This document shows, piece by piece, positions 7,292 through 16,390 of a DNA stretch of 57,361 bases (the stretch's first letter is position 1; the number at the start of each line of letters is the position of its first letter). The DNA is from Bacillota bacterium (GTDB taxonomy: Bacteria > Bacillota > Clostridia > Oscillospirales > Ruminococcaceae). Below the pieces are notes generated by a model. The model was not told the origin of the DNA and did not search any database. It saw nothing but the letters and a program-made list of their open reading frames with translations. The stretch lies in contig JAEWLW010000061.1 in NCBI GenBank assembly GCA_023457355.1, positions 1-57,361 of the forward strand. The letters are read 5' to 3'. The translations under genes were made by a program, and so were the position numbers.

Positions 7292-8472
7292 GCGTTGCCA
7301 GCCTCCTCCAAAACCTCAAGCAGGATGGCAAGGCCTTTCTCCAGCTCCGCGTCGGTGATCGCCAACGGCGGCAGCAGGCGCACCTTCTCATGCGCGGTCA
7401 GGGCGATCAGTCCCTTTTCAAGGCACTTGGCGACAATCTCTTTAGAGGCGCCCTTTTTCGGCATAATGCCGATCATAAGCCCCATGCCGGTAACCGACGC
7501 CACATTGGCATTCTTTTCGATTGCATCGGTTAGTTTCTTGCCCTTGCGGGTGACGTCGTTTAAAAACGCATCGGTCAGGCGGTTTAAAACAACGTTGGCG
7601 CCTGCGCAGGCGATGGGGTTCATGCCAAAGGTAGAGCCGTGATCGCCCGGCGCAAATGTTTCGGCGGTTTTCTCGCCGAACAGCACCGCGCCGATGGGCA
7701 GGCCGCCGGCAAGCCCCTTGGCCGAGCTGACAATGTCGGGCTGGATGCCGAAGGCCTGATAGCTGTAGAAATAGCCGGTGCGCCCGATGCCGGTCTGAAC
7801 CTCGTCGATGAGCAGCAGAATATCTTTTTCGGCGCAGAGCGCCGCAACCTTTTTGACAAATTCGGCGTCCAGCGGGATGACACCGCCCTCGCCCTGCACC
7901 ATTTCCATCATGATGCCGGCCGTCTTATCGCTGATTTTTGAGGCGACGTCGTCAAAATTATTCGCCTCGGCATAGATAAAGCCGGGGGTAAACGGGTCAA
8001 AATTGACGTGCATCGCGGCTTGGCCGGTGGCCGCCACGGTCGTGATGGTGCGCCCGTGGAAGGAGTTGATCAGGGTGATGATCTCATACCGCTCCTTGCC
8101 ATATTTGACCTGCGCGTATTTTCTGGCCGCTTTAATCATGCCCTCGTTGGCCTCAGCGCCGGAGTTGCCGAAGAACACCTTTTTCATGCCCGATTTTTCG
8201 CACAGCAGCTTCGCCGTCAGTGCGCCGGGGGCGGTGTAGTACAGGTTGGAATAATGCGCAAAGCAGGCGGCTTGATCCGAGACGGCCTTGACCCACTCAG
8301 GGTCGGCAAAGCCGAGCGAATTGACGCCGATACCGCTGGAAAAATCGATGTAGCTTTTGCCATCAAAATCCTCGCCGGTGGCACCCTTGCCGCATTTGAG
8401 CGCAAAGTTGGCGCGATTGTAGGTGTGGGCAACGTAAGCCTGATCCAGTTCCTTAATTTCGGAGAAGGTCAT
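7288..8472 (-). CDS. argD: Acetylornithine aminotransferase
   Basis: A 394-residue class-III PLP aminotransferase that transfers an amino group from glutamate to N-acetylglutamate semialdehyde. Recognisable pieces are DFSSGIGVNSLG near the N terminus, the GNSGAEANE cofactor-phosphate motif (about 102-110), LLIDEVQTGIGRTG (about 215-228) and the PLP lysine in SSAKGLAGGLPIG (about 245). It overlaps argB upstream and argF downstream by 4 bases each. Members can also work as succinyldiaminopimelate aminotransferase, so a dual role in lysine synthesis is possible. Confidence 0.95.
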   Translation of the reverse strand: MTFSEIKELDQAYVAHTYNRANFALKCGKGATGEDFDGKSYIDFSSGIGVNSLGFADPEWVKAVSDQAACFAHYSNLYYTAPGALTAKLLCEKSGMKKVFFGNSGAEANEGMIKAARKYAQVKYGKERYEIITLINSFHGRTITTVAATGQAAMHVNFDPFTPGFIYAEANNFDDVASKISDKTAGIMMEMVQGEGGVIPLDAEFVKKVAALCAEKDILLLIDEVQTGIGRTGYFYSYQAFGIQPDIVSSAKGLAGGLPIGAVLFGEKTAETFAPGDHGSTFGMNPIACAGANVVLNRLTDAFLNDVTRKGKKLTDAIEKNANVASVTGMGLMIGIMPKKGASKEIVAKCLEKGLIALTAHEKVRLLPPLAITDAELEKGLAILLEVLEEAGNA

Positions 8473-9347
8473 TTCGATTCCTCCTTGTAAATCATGGTGC
8501 CGATGCCCTCGTCGGAGAGCATTTCGATGAGGATGGCATGCACGATTCTGCCGTCGATGATGGCGGCCTTGGTAACGCCTTCATTAAGCGTATCAACGCA
8601 GCACTGAATCTTGGGGATCATGCCGCCGGCGATGACGCCCTTTTCAATCAGTGTGGGCACCTCACTGGGGGAGACCGTGGGAATCAGTGTGTTTTCGTCG
8701 TTTTTATCCAGCAGCAGGCCGCGCACGTCGGTCATCAGAATGATGTTCTCGGCTTTTAAGGCGCTGGCCACGTAACAGGCCATCGTGTCGGCGTTGATAT
8801 TGTAGGTGACACCGTTCTCGTCTGCGCCGATGCTGGTAATAACGGGAATATAACCCGCATCCAGAAGGTCGGTAATCGGCTTGGGATCCACCTTTGTCAT
8901 TTCGCCGACAAAGCCGTAATCCACTTCGTCCTCCATCTTCTTGACGGTCAGCATGCCGCCGTCCACGCCGCAAAGGCCTATCGCGCGGCCGCCCTGGGCA
9001 TTAATTTGCGCAACAAGGTCCTTGTTCAGCTTGCCCGCCAGCACCATCTGGGCGACGTCGCGGGTCTCTTCGTCGGTGTAGCGCAGGCCGTTGATGAACT
9101 TCGATTCCTTGCCGATTTTCTTGAGCAGGCTGGTGATCTCGGGGCCGCCGCCATGTACCAGCACCACCTTGATGCCGATGCAGGAGAGCAGGACGATGTC
9201 GCCCATGACGGCCTCTTTAAGTTCGGCGTTCGTCATGGCGTTGCCGCCGTATTTTACAACAACAGTCTTGCCGGTGTATTTTTGAATGTAAGGGAGCGCC
9301 CGGCTTAAAATTTCAGCCTTTTGTGCAGTGGTGGTGGTCTGGGTCAT
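8469..9347 (-). CDS. argB: Acetylglutamate kinase
   Basis: A 292-residue amino-acid kinase that phosphorylates N-acetylglutamate. The N-terminal VVKYGGNAM nucleotide loop (about 31-39), LVHGGGPEI (about 63-71), GLCGVDGG and the C-terminal GGMIPK (about 241-246) are all present. Length is typical. The N-terminal extension (AEILSRALPYIQKYTG) resembles that of the arginine-inhibited hexameric form, suggesting feedback inhibition, but this is inference. The ATG lies 50 bases after the argC stop; the downstream argD start overlaps its stop by 4 bases. Confidence 0.95.
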   Translation of the reverse strand: MTQTTTTAQKAEILSRALPYIQKYTGKTVVVKYGGNAMTNAELKEAVMGDIVLLSCIGIKVVLVHGGGPEITSLLKKIGKESKFINGLRYTDEETRDVAQMVLAGKLNKDLVAQINAQGGRAIGLCGVDGGMLTVKKMEDEVDYGFVGEMTKVDPKPITDLLDAGYIPVITSIGADENGVTYNINADTMACYVASALKAENIILMTDVRGLLLDKNDENTLIPTVSPSEVPTLIEKGVIAGGMIPKIQCCVDTLNEGVTKAAIIDGRIVHAILIEMLSDEGIGTMIYKEESK

Positions 9348-9397
9348 AAATAAATCCTCCGTTCGTTATATCGCTCTTGGTTTCAGCCACTTAAAAG

Positions 9398-10342
9398 TTA
9401 TAGCCCGGTGGCCTCGTCGAGTCCCAGCGCAATGTTCATGTTCTGAACAGCTGCGCCGGAAGCGCCCTTGCCCAGATTATCAAGGCAGGCTGTCAGAAGT
9501 ACGCGCTCGTCGTTGCCGAAGACAAAAATATGAAGATCGTTGGTATCCGCCAGCGAATTTGACGGCAGAAAACCACCGGCCAGTACACCCTCGCCCATGA
9601 ACGGCATCACCTTGACAAAGCGTTGGCCGTCATAATATTCCGAAAGCGCCTCGTGAATCTGCTGGGCGGTCAGCTTCTTGCTCAACAGCTTGGTGTAAAG
9701 CGGCACCGAAACCGCCATACCGGCGAAGAAATCAGCAACCGCCGGGTTAAAGATGGGGGTATCGGCCAGGCCCGAGATCACCTTCATTTCCTTCTGGTGC
9801 TTGTGCGACTGCGTCAGGCCATATTGCCGGACCGCATCGTATTCCGCCGCGCGGTTGGGGTCGGCATAGGCTGAAATCATTTTTTTGCCGCCGCCGGAAT
9901 AGCCGGAGATGGCGTGGCAGACAACGGGGTAATCAGCGGGCATGATACCGAGTTTGACCATCGGGTGCATCAGGCTGATAAAGCCGGTGGCGTAACAGCC
10001 CGGGTTTGCAATGCGGTGCGATTCGCCGATTTTCTGGCGCTGTTCTTTGGAAAGCTCCGGAAAGCCGTACACCCAGGCAGGGTTGACGCGGTGCGCTGTG
10101 GAAGCGTCGATGACCTTAACGTGGCTGCTTTCTACCAGCGTGACGGCCTCCATGGCCGCGTCGTCCGGCAGGCAGAGAAAAGTGACGTCGGAGGCGTTGA
10201 TCAGCTTCTGGCGCTCGGAAACATCCTTGCGCTTTTCCTCGTCGATCAGCAGGATCTCTAAATCGCTTCGCCCCTCAAGGCGGTCAAATATTTTTAGTCC
10301 TGTCGTGCCTTCTTTGCCGTCGATGAATACCTTGAATTTCAT
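9398..10342 (-). CDS. argC: N-acetyl-gamma-glutamyl-phosphate reductase (short type 2 class)
   Basis: About 314 residues. The N terminus MKFKVFIDGKEGTTG holds the NADP-binding loop, and the catalytic cysteine is in NPGCYATG (about 117-124). The sequence is of the short AGPR class (about 310 residues) seen in some proteobacteria and Firmicutes rather than the longer 345-residue class. The start is taken at 10342, with AAAGGGGG 8 bases upstream; the frame runs open to 10417 but that extension has no Shine-Dalgarno. It sits 96 bases after argH, and this gap contains a T-box-like sequence. Confidence 0.93.
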   Translation of the reverse strand: MKFKVFIDGKEGTTGLKIFDRLEGRSDLEILLIDEEKRKDVSERQKLINASDVTFLCLPDDAAMEAVTLVESSHVKVIDASTAHRVNPAWVYGFPELSKEQRQKIGESHRIANPGCYATGFISLMHPMVKLGIMPADYPVVCHAISGYSGGGKKMISAYADPNRAAEYDAVRQYGLTQSHKHQKEMKVISGLADTPIFNPAVADFFAGMAVSVPLYTKLLSKKLTAQQIHEALSEYYDGQRFVKVMPFMGEGVLAGGFLPSNSLADTNDLHIFVFGNDERVLLTACLDNLGKGASGAAVQNMNIALGLDEATGL

Positions 10343-10401
10343 GAGCGAAGCCCCCTTTGTTAATATAACAGGCCGGTGTACCGCTGGCGTTTGTCTGCAC
10401 A

Positions 10402-10421
10402 GGACGCGCGGTGGCACCCGG
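10402..10421 (-). promoter_or_regulatory. T-box-like sequence between argH and argC
   Basis: The minus strand reads GGGTGCCACCGCG within 10402-10421, one base away from GGGTGGCACCGCG, a common form of the T-box antiterminator consensus, and CGTCC follows as in many T-boxes. However, the TGGN that pairs with the tRNA acceptor end is changed to TGCC, and only 96 bases separate argH and argC, too few for a complete T-box leader unless its stems lie inside argH. It may be a degenerate remnant. Confidence 0.25.
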
Positions 10422-10438
10422 TCGTTTTTTCCTCTTGC

Positions 10439-11842
10439 TCAGGTCCGGTTTGGTTTGTTGGCGTCTATGGCGGTCAGGCGTGCCCTCAGTTCGGCAATTT
10501 GTACCTTGACGGCGTTGGGCGCCGGCCCGCCGATGACATTGCGCTGCTCAACACAGGTCTGCAGGTCAATGGCGTGGTAGACATCGGCCGAAAAAGTTTT
10601 GCAAAGCCCCTTGTAGGCATCCAGCGGAAGTGTTTCCAGCGTGCAACCGCGCTCGATGCAAAGCTTTACAAGAAATCCGGTGATCTGGTAAGCCTCGCGG
10701 AAGGGAAGCCCCTTCTTGGTGAGGTAGTCGGCGCAGTCGGTGGCGTTGATAAAGCCCTTGGCGGCCGCGGCGCGCATGTTCTCCTTCTTCACCGTCATGG
10801 TCTCCAGCATCGGGATAAAGGTTACCAGGCAGAGCCGGGTGGTTTCAATGCTGTCGAAAATCGCTTCCTTATCTTCCTGCATATCCTTGTTGTAAGCCAG
10901 CGGCAGGCCCTTGAGCATCGTTAAAAGTGTTAACAGGTCGCCGTTGACGCGCCCTGTTTTGCCGCGGATCAACTCGGTGATGTCGGGATTTTTCTTCTGC
11001 GGCATAATGGAGGAGCCCGTCGCGAAAGCGTCGTCAAGCTCGATGAATTTGAACTCCGACGAACACCAGAGGATAATCTCCTCCGAAATACGGGAAAGAT
11101 GGGTCATGATCAGCGCGAGGGCGGCGGCGGCTTCAACACAGAAATCGCGGTCGGAAACACCGTCCAGGCTGTTTTGGGTGACGCCTCCGGCAAAGCCCAG
11201 CAACCCGGCAACCAGTTTACGGTCGATGGGGTAGGTAGTGGAGGCCAGCGCGCCGGAACCCAGCGGCATGACATCCATGCGGCGGCAGCAGTCGTTCAGG
11301 CGTTCCAAATCGCGGGCAAACATCTGGGCATAAGCCATGACGTGATGCGCAAAGGTGATGGGCTGTGCCACCTGAAGGTGGGTGTAGCCCGGCATCACCG
11401 TTTCAAGGTTCTGTTCAGCCTTGGCGATAATGACCTCAACCAGCCGGTAGACCTGCGCATAGATATCGGCAAGCTGCTTTTTTAAGTACATCCTGACATC
11501 CAGCGCCACCTGATCGTTGCGGCTTCTGGCCGTGTGCAGCCGCTTGCCCGCATCGCCGATGCGCTCGGTGAGCACCTGCTCGATAAACATGTGGATATCT
11601 TCCGCGGTGAAATCAAATTGCAGCGCGCCGGAATCGAGATCGGCCAGAATACCCTTAAGGCCTGCGGTAATGGCGTCGGCATCTTGCTGCGGGATAATGC
11701 CGCATTTGCCCAGCATCGTGGCGTGGGCGATGGAACCGGCAATATCCTCGCGGTACATCACATGGTCAAACGCAATTGAGGAATTGAAGTCGTTGACACC
11801 GGCGTCCAATTCCTTGCTGAACCGTCCGGACCACATTTTCAT
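10439..11842 (-). CDS. argH: Argininosuccinate lyase
   Basis: A 467-residue member of the fumarase/aspartase superfamily that splits argininosuccinate into arginine and fumarate. It starts MKMWSGRFSKELD, contains the TARSRNDQVALD substrate loop (about 108-119), the PGYTHLQVAQP region (about 154-164) with the catalytic His, and the superfamily signature GSSIMPQKKNPD (about 277-288). Length matches the family. It lies 140 bases downstream of argG, with a small hairpin in between; GGAGGG precedes the ATG. Confidence 0.96.
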   Translation of the reverse strand: MKMWSGRFSKELDAGVNDFNSSIAFDHVMYREDIAGSIAHATMLGKCGIIPQQDADAITAGLKGILADLDSGALQFDFTAEDIHMFIEQVLTERIGDAGKRLHTARSRNDQVALDVRMYLKKQLADIYAQVYRLVEVIIAKAEQNLETVMPGYTHLQVAQPITFAHHVMAYAQMFARDLERLNDCCRRMDVMPLGSGALASTTYPIDRKLVAGLLGFAGGVTQNSLDGVSDRDFCVEAAAALALIMTHLSRISEEIILWCSSEFKFIELDDAFATGSSIMPQKKNPDITELIRGKTGRVNGDLLTLLTMLKGLPLAYNKDMQEDKEAIFDSIETTRLCLVTFIPMLETMTVKKENMRAAAAKGFINATDCADYLTKKGLPFREAYQITGFLVKLCIERGCTLETLPLDAYKGLCKTFSADVYHAIDLQTCVEQRNVIGGPAPNAVKVQIAELRARLTAIDANKPNRT

Positions 11843-11933
11843 ATAAAATACCCTCCTGAAAAAGGCTCAAGGCCCATCAAAGATAACTGCTGTTTTATTT
11901 GGATCGCATCAAATCCATTTCAGAGACGGAAAG

Positions 11934-11964
11934 AGCCCTGCCCCCACATTGCGGTTGCAGGGCT
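11934..11964 (-). terminator. Hairpin between argG and argH
   Basis: AGCCCTGC (11934-11941) and GCAGGGCT (11957-11964) form a perfect 8-bp stem with a 15-base loop, 18 bases after the argG stop. There is no U-tract on the minus strand, so it may stabilise the argG mRNA end or attenuate rather than fully terminate. Confidence 0.35.
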
Positions 11965-11982
11965 TCTGGTCGTTGAAGCGCT

Positions 11983-13197
11983 TTATTTGCCGAGCTTTTC
12001 AGCCAGCTTGGCCTGCACTTTCAGCGGCAGTCCGAATAGGTTGATAAAGCCCTTGGAATCCATCTGGTCATAGACGTTGTCCTCGCCGAAGGTGGCGATT
12101 TCCTCCGAATAGAGGCTGTACGGGCTGGTGGTACCGGCACCCATGATGTTGCCCTTGTAGAGCTTGACCTTAACTTCGCCGGTGACGTTCTTCTGGGTGG
12201 AATCCACAAAGGCCGAGAGCGCCTCGCGCAGCGGGGTAAACCACTGGCCGTTGTAAACCAGATCGGCGAATTTAAGTGCGACCTGCTGCTTGTAGTGCAT
12301 GGTTTCTTTGTCGAGGCAAAGGCTCTCAAGCTGCTCGTGCGCAAAGTAGAGGATGGCGCCGCCAGGGGTTTCATAAACGCCGCGGCTCTTCATGCCGACG
12401 AGGCGGTTTTCCACCAGGTCGGTGATGCCGACGCCGTTCTCGCCGCCCACTTTGTTGAGGTATTTGATGATATCGCAGGTTTTCATTTTTTCACCGTTAA
12501 CGGCAACAGGCTTGCCCTGCTCAAACGTGATGGTGACATAGGCGGGTACGTCGGGCGCCTTTTCGGGTGAAACGCCAAGCTCAAGAATTTTGTCGTACTG
12601 CGGTTCGTTCGCCGGGTCTTCAAGGTCGAGCCCCTCGTGTGAAAGGTGCCAGATGTTTTTATCCTTGGAATAGTTTGTCTCGCGGTTGATGGTCAGCGGA
12701 ATATTGCGCGCCTCTGCATAGGCAATTTCATCCTCACGGCTCTTAAGCTCCCAGGTGCGCCACGGGGCGATGATGCCCATATCGGGGGCGAACGCCTTGA
12801 TGGTCAGCTCAAAACGGACCTGATCGTTGCCTTTGCCGGTGCAGCCGTGCGCAATGGCGTCGGCGCCCTCGGCCTTGGCAATTTCAACAATCCGTTTGGC
12901 GATGATCGGGCGGGCAAACGAGGTGCCCAACAGATACTTGCCTTCATATACAGCGCCGGCCTTCATCGTCGGAACGATAAAGTCGTCGCAGAAAACGTCG
13001 ACAAGGTCCTCTATATATAGCTTGGAAGCGCCGGTTTTGAGCGCTTTTTCGTTAAGTCCGTCAAGCTCCGCACCCTGGCCGACATCCGCCGCAACGGCGA
13101 TGACCTCGCAGCCGTAGTTCTCCTTCAGCCACGGAATAATAACCGAGGTGTCAAGACCACCCGAATATGCAAGAACGACCTTTTTATACTGACTCAT
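11983..13197 (-). CDS. argG: Argininosuccinate synthase
   Basis: About 404 residues; condenses citrulline and aspartate using ATP. The PP-loop VVLAYSGGLDTSV (about 6-18) is intact, followed by HGCTGKGNDQVRFE (about 117-130) and the TINRETNYSKDKN and SHEGLDLEDP substrate regions. The start at 13197 (MSQYKK) is chosen because GGAGG lies 9 bases upstream; the alternative ATG at 13206 would directly abut that Shine-Dalgarno. It is the first gene of the arginine run and probably carries its main promoter. ArgR-type boxes overlap that promoter. Confidence 0.96.
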   Translation of the reverse strand: MSQYKKVVLAYSGGLDTSVIIPWLKENYGCEVIAVAADVGQGAELDGLNEKALKTGASKLYIEDLVDVFCDDFIVPTMKAGAVYEGKYLLGTSFARPIIAKRIVEIAKAEGADAIAHGCTGKGNDQVRFELTIKAFAPDMGIIAPWRTWELKSREDEIAYAEARNIPLTINRETNYSKDKNIWHLSHEGLDLEDPANEPQYDKILELGVSPEKAPDVPAYVTITFEQGKPVAVNGEKMKTCDIIKYLNKVGGENGVGITDLVENRLVGMKSRGVYETPGGAILYFAHEQLESLCLDKETMHYKQQVALKFADLVYNGQWFTPLREALSAFVDSTQKNVTGEVKVKLYKGNIMGAGTTSPYSLYSEEIATFGEDNVYDQMDSKGFINLFGLPLKVQAKLAEKLGK

Positions 13198-13237
13198 GGT
13201 AAGCATCCTCCATCAATTGCATTGTCTAATGTTATGA

Positions 13238-13294
13238 TTAATAATTATACATGATTTTTGCAAAAAGAAAAGGGGGGAAAGCATAATTATTCGT
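13238..13294 (-). promoter_or_regulatory. Two ARG-box-like operators at the argG promoter
   Basis: Minus-strand TGTATAATTATTAA (13251-13238) matches the ARG-box core TGAATAATTATTCA at 12 of 14 positions and covers the -10 candidate TATAAT. A second site, CGAATAATTATGCT (13293-13280), matches at 11 of 14. The centres are about 42 bases (four helical turns) apart, the spacing seen for cooperative ArgR hexamers. No good -35 box is present. The consensus is from memory; no search was run. Confidence 0.5.
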
Positions 13295-13589
13295 CTAAGC
13301 GCCAAATTTTGTATCAATCTCTAAAAAAGGCAATCAATTGCCATTTTTATTCGATCAGTTTGCTTAATAAGCAAGAATGTCGGCCAACAAAAATACCGAA
13401 AACCGCGGTTTGATTCTATGTTTTGAGTATTTCCGTGGCATCCCGAAACATGATGCGAGTGTATAAATTTTAAAATATGCATAGAATTTCGAATATAGCC
13501 GTTCATATAGAAATAATTTCTTCATACAATAATCGATTTACATTATTGACATTGTAATTTAAAATATTAAAATAGAATTGTGCGATCCA

Positions 13590-13618
13590 TTGAAAAGTTG
13601 TAGCATTAGCGGTATAAT
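13590..13618 (+). promoter_or_regulatory. Promoter of the cardiolipin synthase gene
   Basis: TTGAAA (13590-13595), 17-base spacer, TATAAT (13613-13618). The transcript should begin near 13625. A weaker second promoter, TTGACA (13546) with TAAAAT (13568), lies upstream. The remaining intergenic DNA from 13295 to 13545 is AT-rich with no gene seen. Confidence 0.8.
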
Positions 13619-13660
13619 AATGAAAATATGTTACAAGCTTTCGCAGATGAAGGTGATGGT

Positions 13661-15208
13661 TTGGACAAAGGAATTAAAAGGCTTAAAAAGCTGCTGTTTT
13701 CACGCGCGCTGATTGTTTCTGTGCTGATGATCGGGCAGATTTGGATTCTGCTGTTGTTCATCCTCAGGCTTTCGCGCTATTTTGCAGCCGTCTATGGCGT
13801 ATTCATGCTGCTTTCGGTCCTTGTGGCGCTGGTGGTGGTCAATAAAGAGGTCAACCCCTCTTATAAGCTGGCCTGGGTCATTCCAATTATGATGTTCCCG
13901 CTTTTTGGCGGATTGTTTTACCTGATATTTGGCAATACCCATTTAAGCAAAAGCCTGTCGGCGCGCATGCGCCGGGTGGAGGAACGCATTAACCTGAAAG
14001 CGGCGCAGTCCGCCGAGACCGGGGCGTTGATTAAAACGTTGCCCCAGTCGCTGCAAAACCAGTCGCGCTACCTCTTCAATGCGGGTTATCCGGCTTACTG
14101 CCGTACCCAAACAGAATACCTTACGCCGGGTGAGCGGAAGTTTGAAGCGATGTTAAAGGCACTTGAAAATGCCGAGCGGTATATCTTCCTCGAATATTTC
14201 ATTATTGACGAAGGCGTTATGTGGAACAGCATCCTGGCGGTGCTTGAGCGCAAGGTAAAAGAAGGCGTGGAGGTCCGCGTGATTTATGACGGCTTTGGCT
14301 GTCTTTTAACCCTGCCGGACAACTATTATGAGGTGCTGCGCAAGAAGGGTATTCAGTGTGTGGAGTTCAACCCGCTGATCCCGATGGTAACCATGCTGAT
14401 GAATAACCGCGACCACCGCAAAATTCTGGTGGTGGACGGCCATATCGGATTTATGGGGGGCGTGAATATCGCCGACGAATATATCAACGCCATCAATCGT
14501 TTTGGCCACTGGAAGGATGCCGCCGTTCAGCTGACCGGAGAAGCGGTCTGGAGCCTGACAGCGATGTTCCTTTCAATGTGGGACGCCATTGCGGGGGAGG
14601 AGACGCGGCAGGAATTCTACCGCCCGCCCCCGGCACAGGCTGCAGCGCCCGCACCCAACGGCATTGTTCAGCCCTATTCCGACACGCCGCTGGATAACGA
14701 ACAGGTGGGCGAGATGGTTTATCTCAATATCATCAACCGCGCCGAAAAATATGTCTATATCTGCACACCCTATTTAATTGTCGACAACGAGACGGTGACA
14801 GCGCTGCTGCTGGCGGCCAAAAATGGCGTGGATGTCCGTATTATTACACCACACCGGGGGGATAAGTGGTATGTGCATATGGTCACCCGTGCTTATTACG
14901 CGCAGCTGGTGCGCGGCGGAGTCAAAATTTATGAATATACGCCGGGCTTTCTTCATGCCAAAACCTTTGTTGCCGATGATGAGGTGGCGACGGTTGGCAC
15001 CATCAATCTTGATTATCGAAGCTTTTATCTGCACTTTGAGTGCGGTGTCTGGATGGCGCGGACCGATGCGGTTTGCGATATCCGATCTGATTTTTTAAAC
15101 ACCCTCGAACTTTGCGAGCCCATCAACGCCGGCAGCAAGCAGCTTAATTTCGGCTTTGCTCTGCGGCTGCTCAGCGCGGTGCTGCGCTTGTTTTCGCCCC
15201 TGATGTAA
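13661..15208 (+). CDS. cls: Cardiolipin synthase (phospholipase D family)
   Basis: About 515 residues. Two N-terminal membrane helices (roughly LIVSVLMIGQIWILLLFIL and a YGVFMLLSVLVALVVV segment) precede two PLD domains with HKD motifs: HRKILVVDG (about 252-260) and HAKTFVADD (about 431-439). The enzyme joins two phosphatidylglycerols to make cardiolipin at the membrane. The frame is open from an ATG at 13628, but the promoter predicts transcription beginning at about 13625, which would make that ATG leaderless. The TTG at 13661 has GAAGGTGATGG just upstream and is preferred here. No operon partner is evident; the IclR gene follows after 56 bases with its own Shine-Dalgarno. Confidence 0.9.
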   Translation: MDKGIKRLKKLLFSRALIVSVLMIGQIWILLLFILRLSRYFAAVYGVFMLLSVLVALVVVNKEVNPSYKLAWVIPIMMFPLFGGLFYLIFGNTHLSKSLSARMRRVEERINLKAAQSAETGALIKTLPQSLQNQSRYLFNAGYPAYCRTQTEYLTPGERKFEAMLKALENAERYIFLEYFIIDEGVMWNSILAVLERKVKEGVEVRVIYDGFGCLLTLPDNYYEVLRKKGIQCVEFNPLIPMVTMLMNNRDHRKILVVDGHIGFMGGVNIADEYINAINRFGHWKDAAVQLTGEAVWSLTAMFLSMWDAIAGEETRQEFYRPPPAQAAAPAPNGIVQPYSDTPLDNEQVGEMVYLNIINRAEKYVYICTPYLIVDNETVTALLLAAKNGVDVRIITPHRGDKWYVHMVTRAYYAQLVRGGVKIYEYTPGFLHAKTFVADDEVATVGTINLDYRSFYLHFECGVWMARTDAVCDIRSDFLNTLELCEPINAGSKQLNFGFALRLLSAVLRLFSPLM

Positions 15209-15264
15209 TACACCACGAGCATAATAAAGCCAGGAACTGGCATTAATAAAAGGAGGCATGCCTT

Positions 15265-16068
15265 GTGAAAAGAAATCTGGGTACGGATAAGACCACGCGT
15301 TCCAATCAGTCTTCCGAGAAAATGCTTGCAATTTTAGAGCGCATGTCCGAACAGGATGAACCGATACGTTTGCAGGATATCTCCCGTCTGGTTGGGATGA
15401 ACGAGAGCACCGCGCTGCGCTATATTGCCACGCTGCAAAAGAGCGGGTATGTGGTTCAGGATTCCGACACCGGACGGTACTCGCTCACCTATAAAATCTG
15501 CGCGGTGGCAGCCAATGTATCCAGCCGAAAGAATATTCGCAATATTTGTTCGCCTTACCTGCGTTCGATTGCGCATATTTTCTCAGAATCGGCAAACGTT
15601 GCTGAAGAGCACAACATGATGGTCGTCTACATCGAGGCGATCAGCGGTCCCCGGCAGCTTTTAATGACCACGCGCCGCGTGGGCAATGTCTCGCCCATGC
15701 ATTGTACGGCGGTGGGCAAGCTGTTGCTGCTCAATTACAGCCAGCAGCAGCTGCAGCAGTATGTTGCCGCCAAGGGGCTGCCGCCGCTCACCGAACACAC
15801 CATCACCGAGCCGGGCCGCCTTTTTGCCGAGCTGGATAAGGTGCGGGCGCAGGGTTATGCCTTCGACAACGAAGAATATGAGCCGGGGGCCAGATGCGTG
15901 GCCGCGCCGATTTACGATTACACCGGAAATATTATCGCTGGCTTAAGCGTCAGCGGCCCGATAACTCGCATGACCGACGAACATATTTATGAGAAGCTCC
16001 CCTTCCTGCTTGATGCGGCGCAGCAAATCTCGCTGCGTATGGGTTACGAAGGGCGTCTGCTGCGGTGA
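15265..16068 (+). CDS. IclR-family transcriptional regulator
   Basis: A 267-residue protein. The N-terminal winged helix (about 15-75) includes LQDISRLVGMNESTALRYIATL with the recognition helix, and the C-terminal effector domain (about 85-260) has the MHCTAVGKLLL and YAFDNEEYEPGARCVAAPI motifs of the IclR fold. The start is a GTG with AGGAGG 8 bases upstream. IclR proteins sense small carbon metabolites and repress or activate adjacent or remote operons. No obvious catabolic target adjoins it here, so its regulon is unknown. Confidence 0.92.
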   Translation: MKRNLGTDKTTRSNQSSEKMLAILERMSEQDEPIRLQDISRLVGMNESTALRYIATLQKSGYVVQDSDTGRYSLTYKICAVAANVSSRKNIRNICSPYLRSIAHIFSESANVAEEHNMMVVYIEAISGPRQLLMTTRRVGNVSPMHCTAVGKLLLLNYSQQQLQQYVAAKGLPPLTEHTITEPGRLFAELDKVRAQGYAFDNEEYEPGARCVAAPIYDYTGNIIAGLSVSGPITRMTDEHIYEKLPFLLDAAQQISLRMGYEGRLLR

Positions 16069-16230
16069 CGTTTACACGAGTCTCCCACAATTGGATTGCT
16101 GCGGTGTACAGATTTGTCCTGATAAGCCGGGCAGCGGGCTGGTGCCCGCCGACGGCACAGGCGAAAGACGGCGCAAGATCAATCCGTTGCTGAGATACGC
16201 ATGCTTATTTTAGCGTTTCATAATCAAAAG

Positions 16231-16287
16231 CTCCGCTCTGTTGTAATCAGGCGCTTCCCGGTGCCGCCGACAGGGCGGAGAATTTTG
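16231..16287 (+). terminator. Terminator downstream of the IclR gene
   Basis: CTCCGCTCTG (16231-16240) and CAGGGCGGAG (16271-16280) form a 10-bp stem (one wobble pair) followed by AATTTTG. The 30-base loop is large, so efficiency is uncertain. Bases 16069-16230 between the stop and the hairpin show no gene. Confidence 0.5.
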
Positions 16288-16390
16288 TATGTTACGTTGC
16301 CGAATTCATGGCATAAGCGTATAAAATTAATTTTATCGGCAATAACCCCATAAAAAATCGGCACTTTTATGGTAGAATAAGGCCATAACC

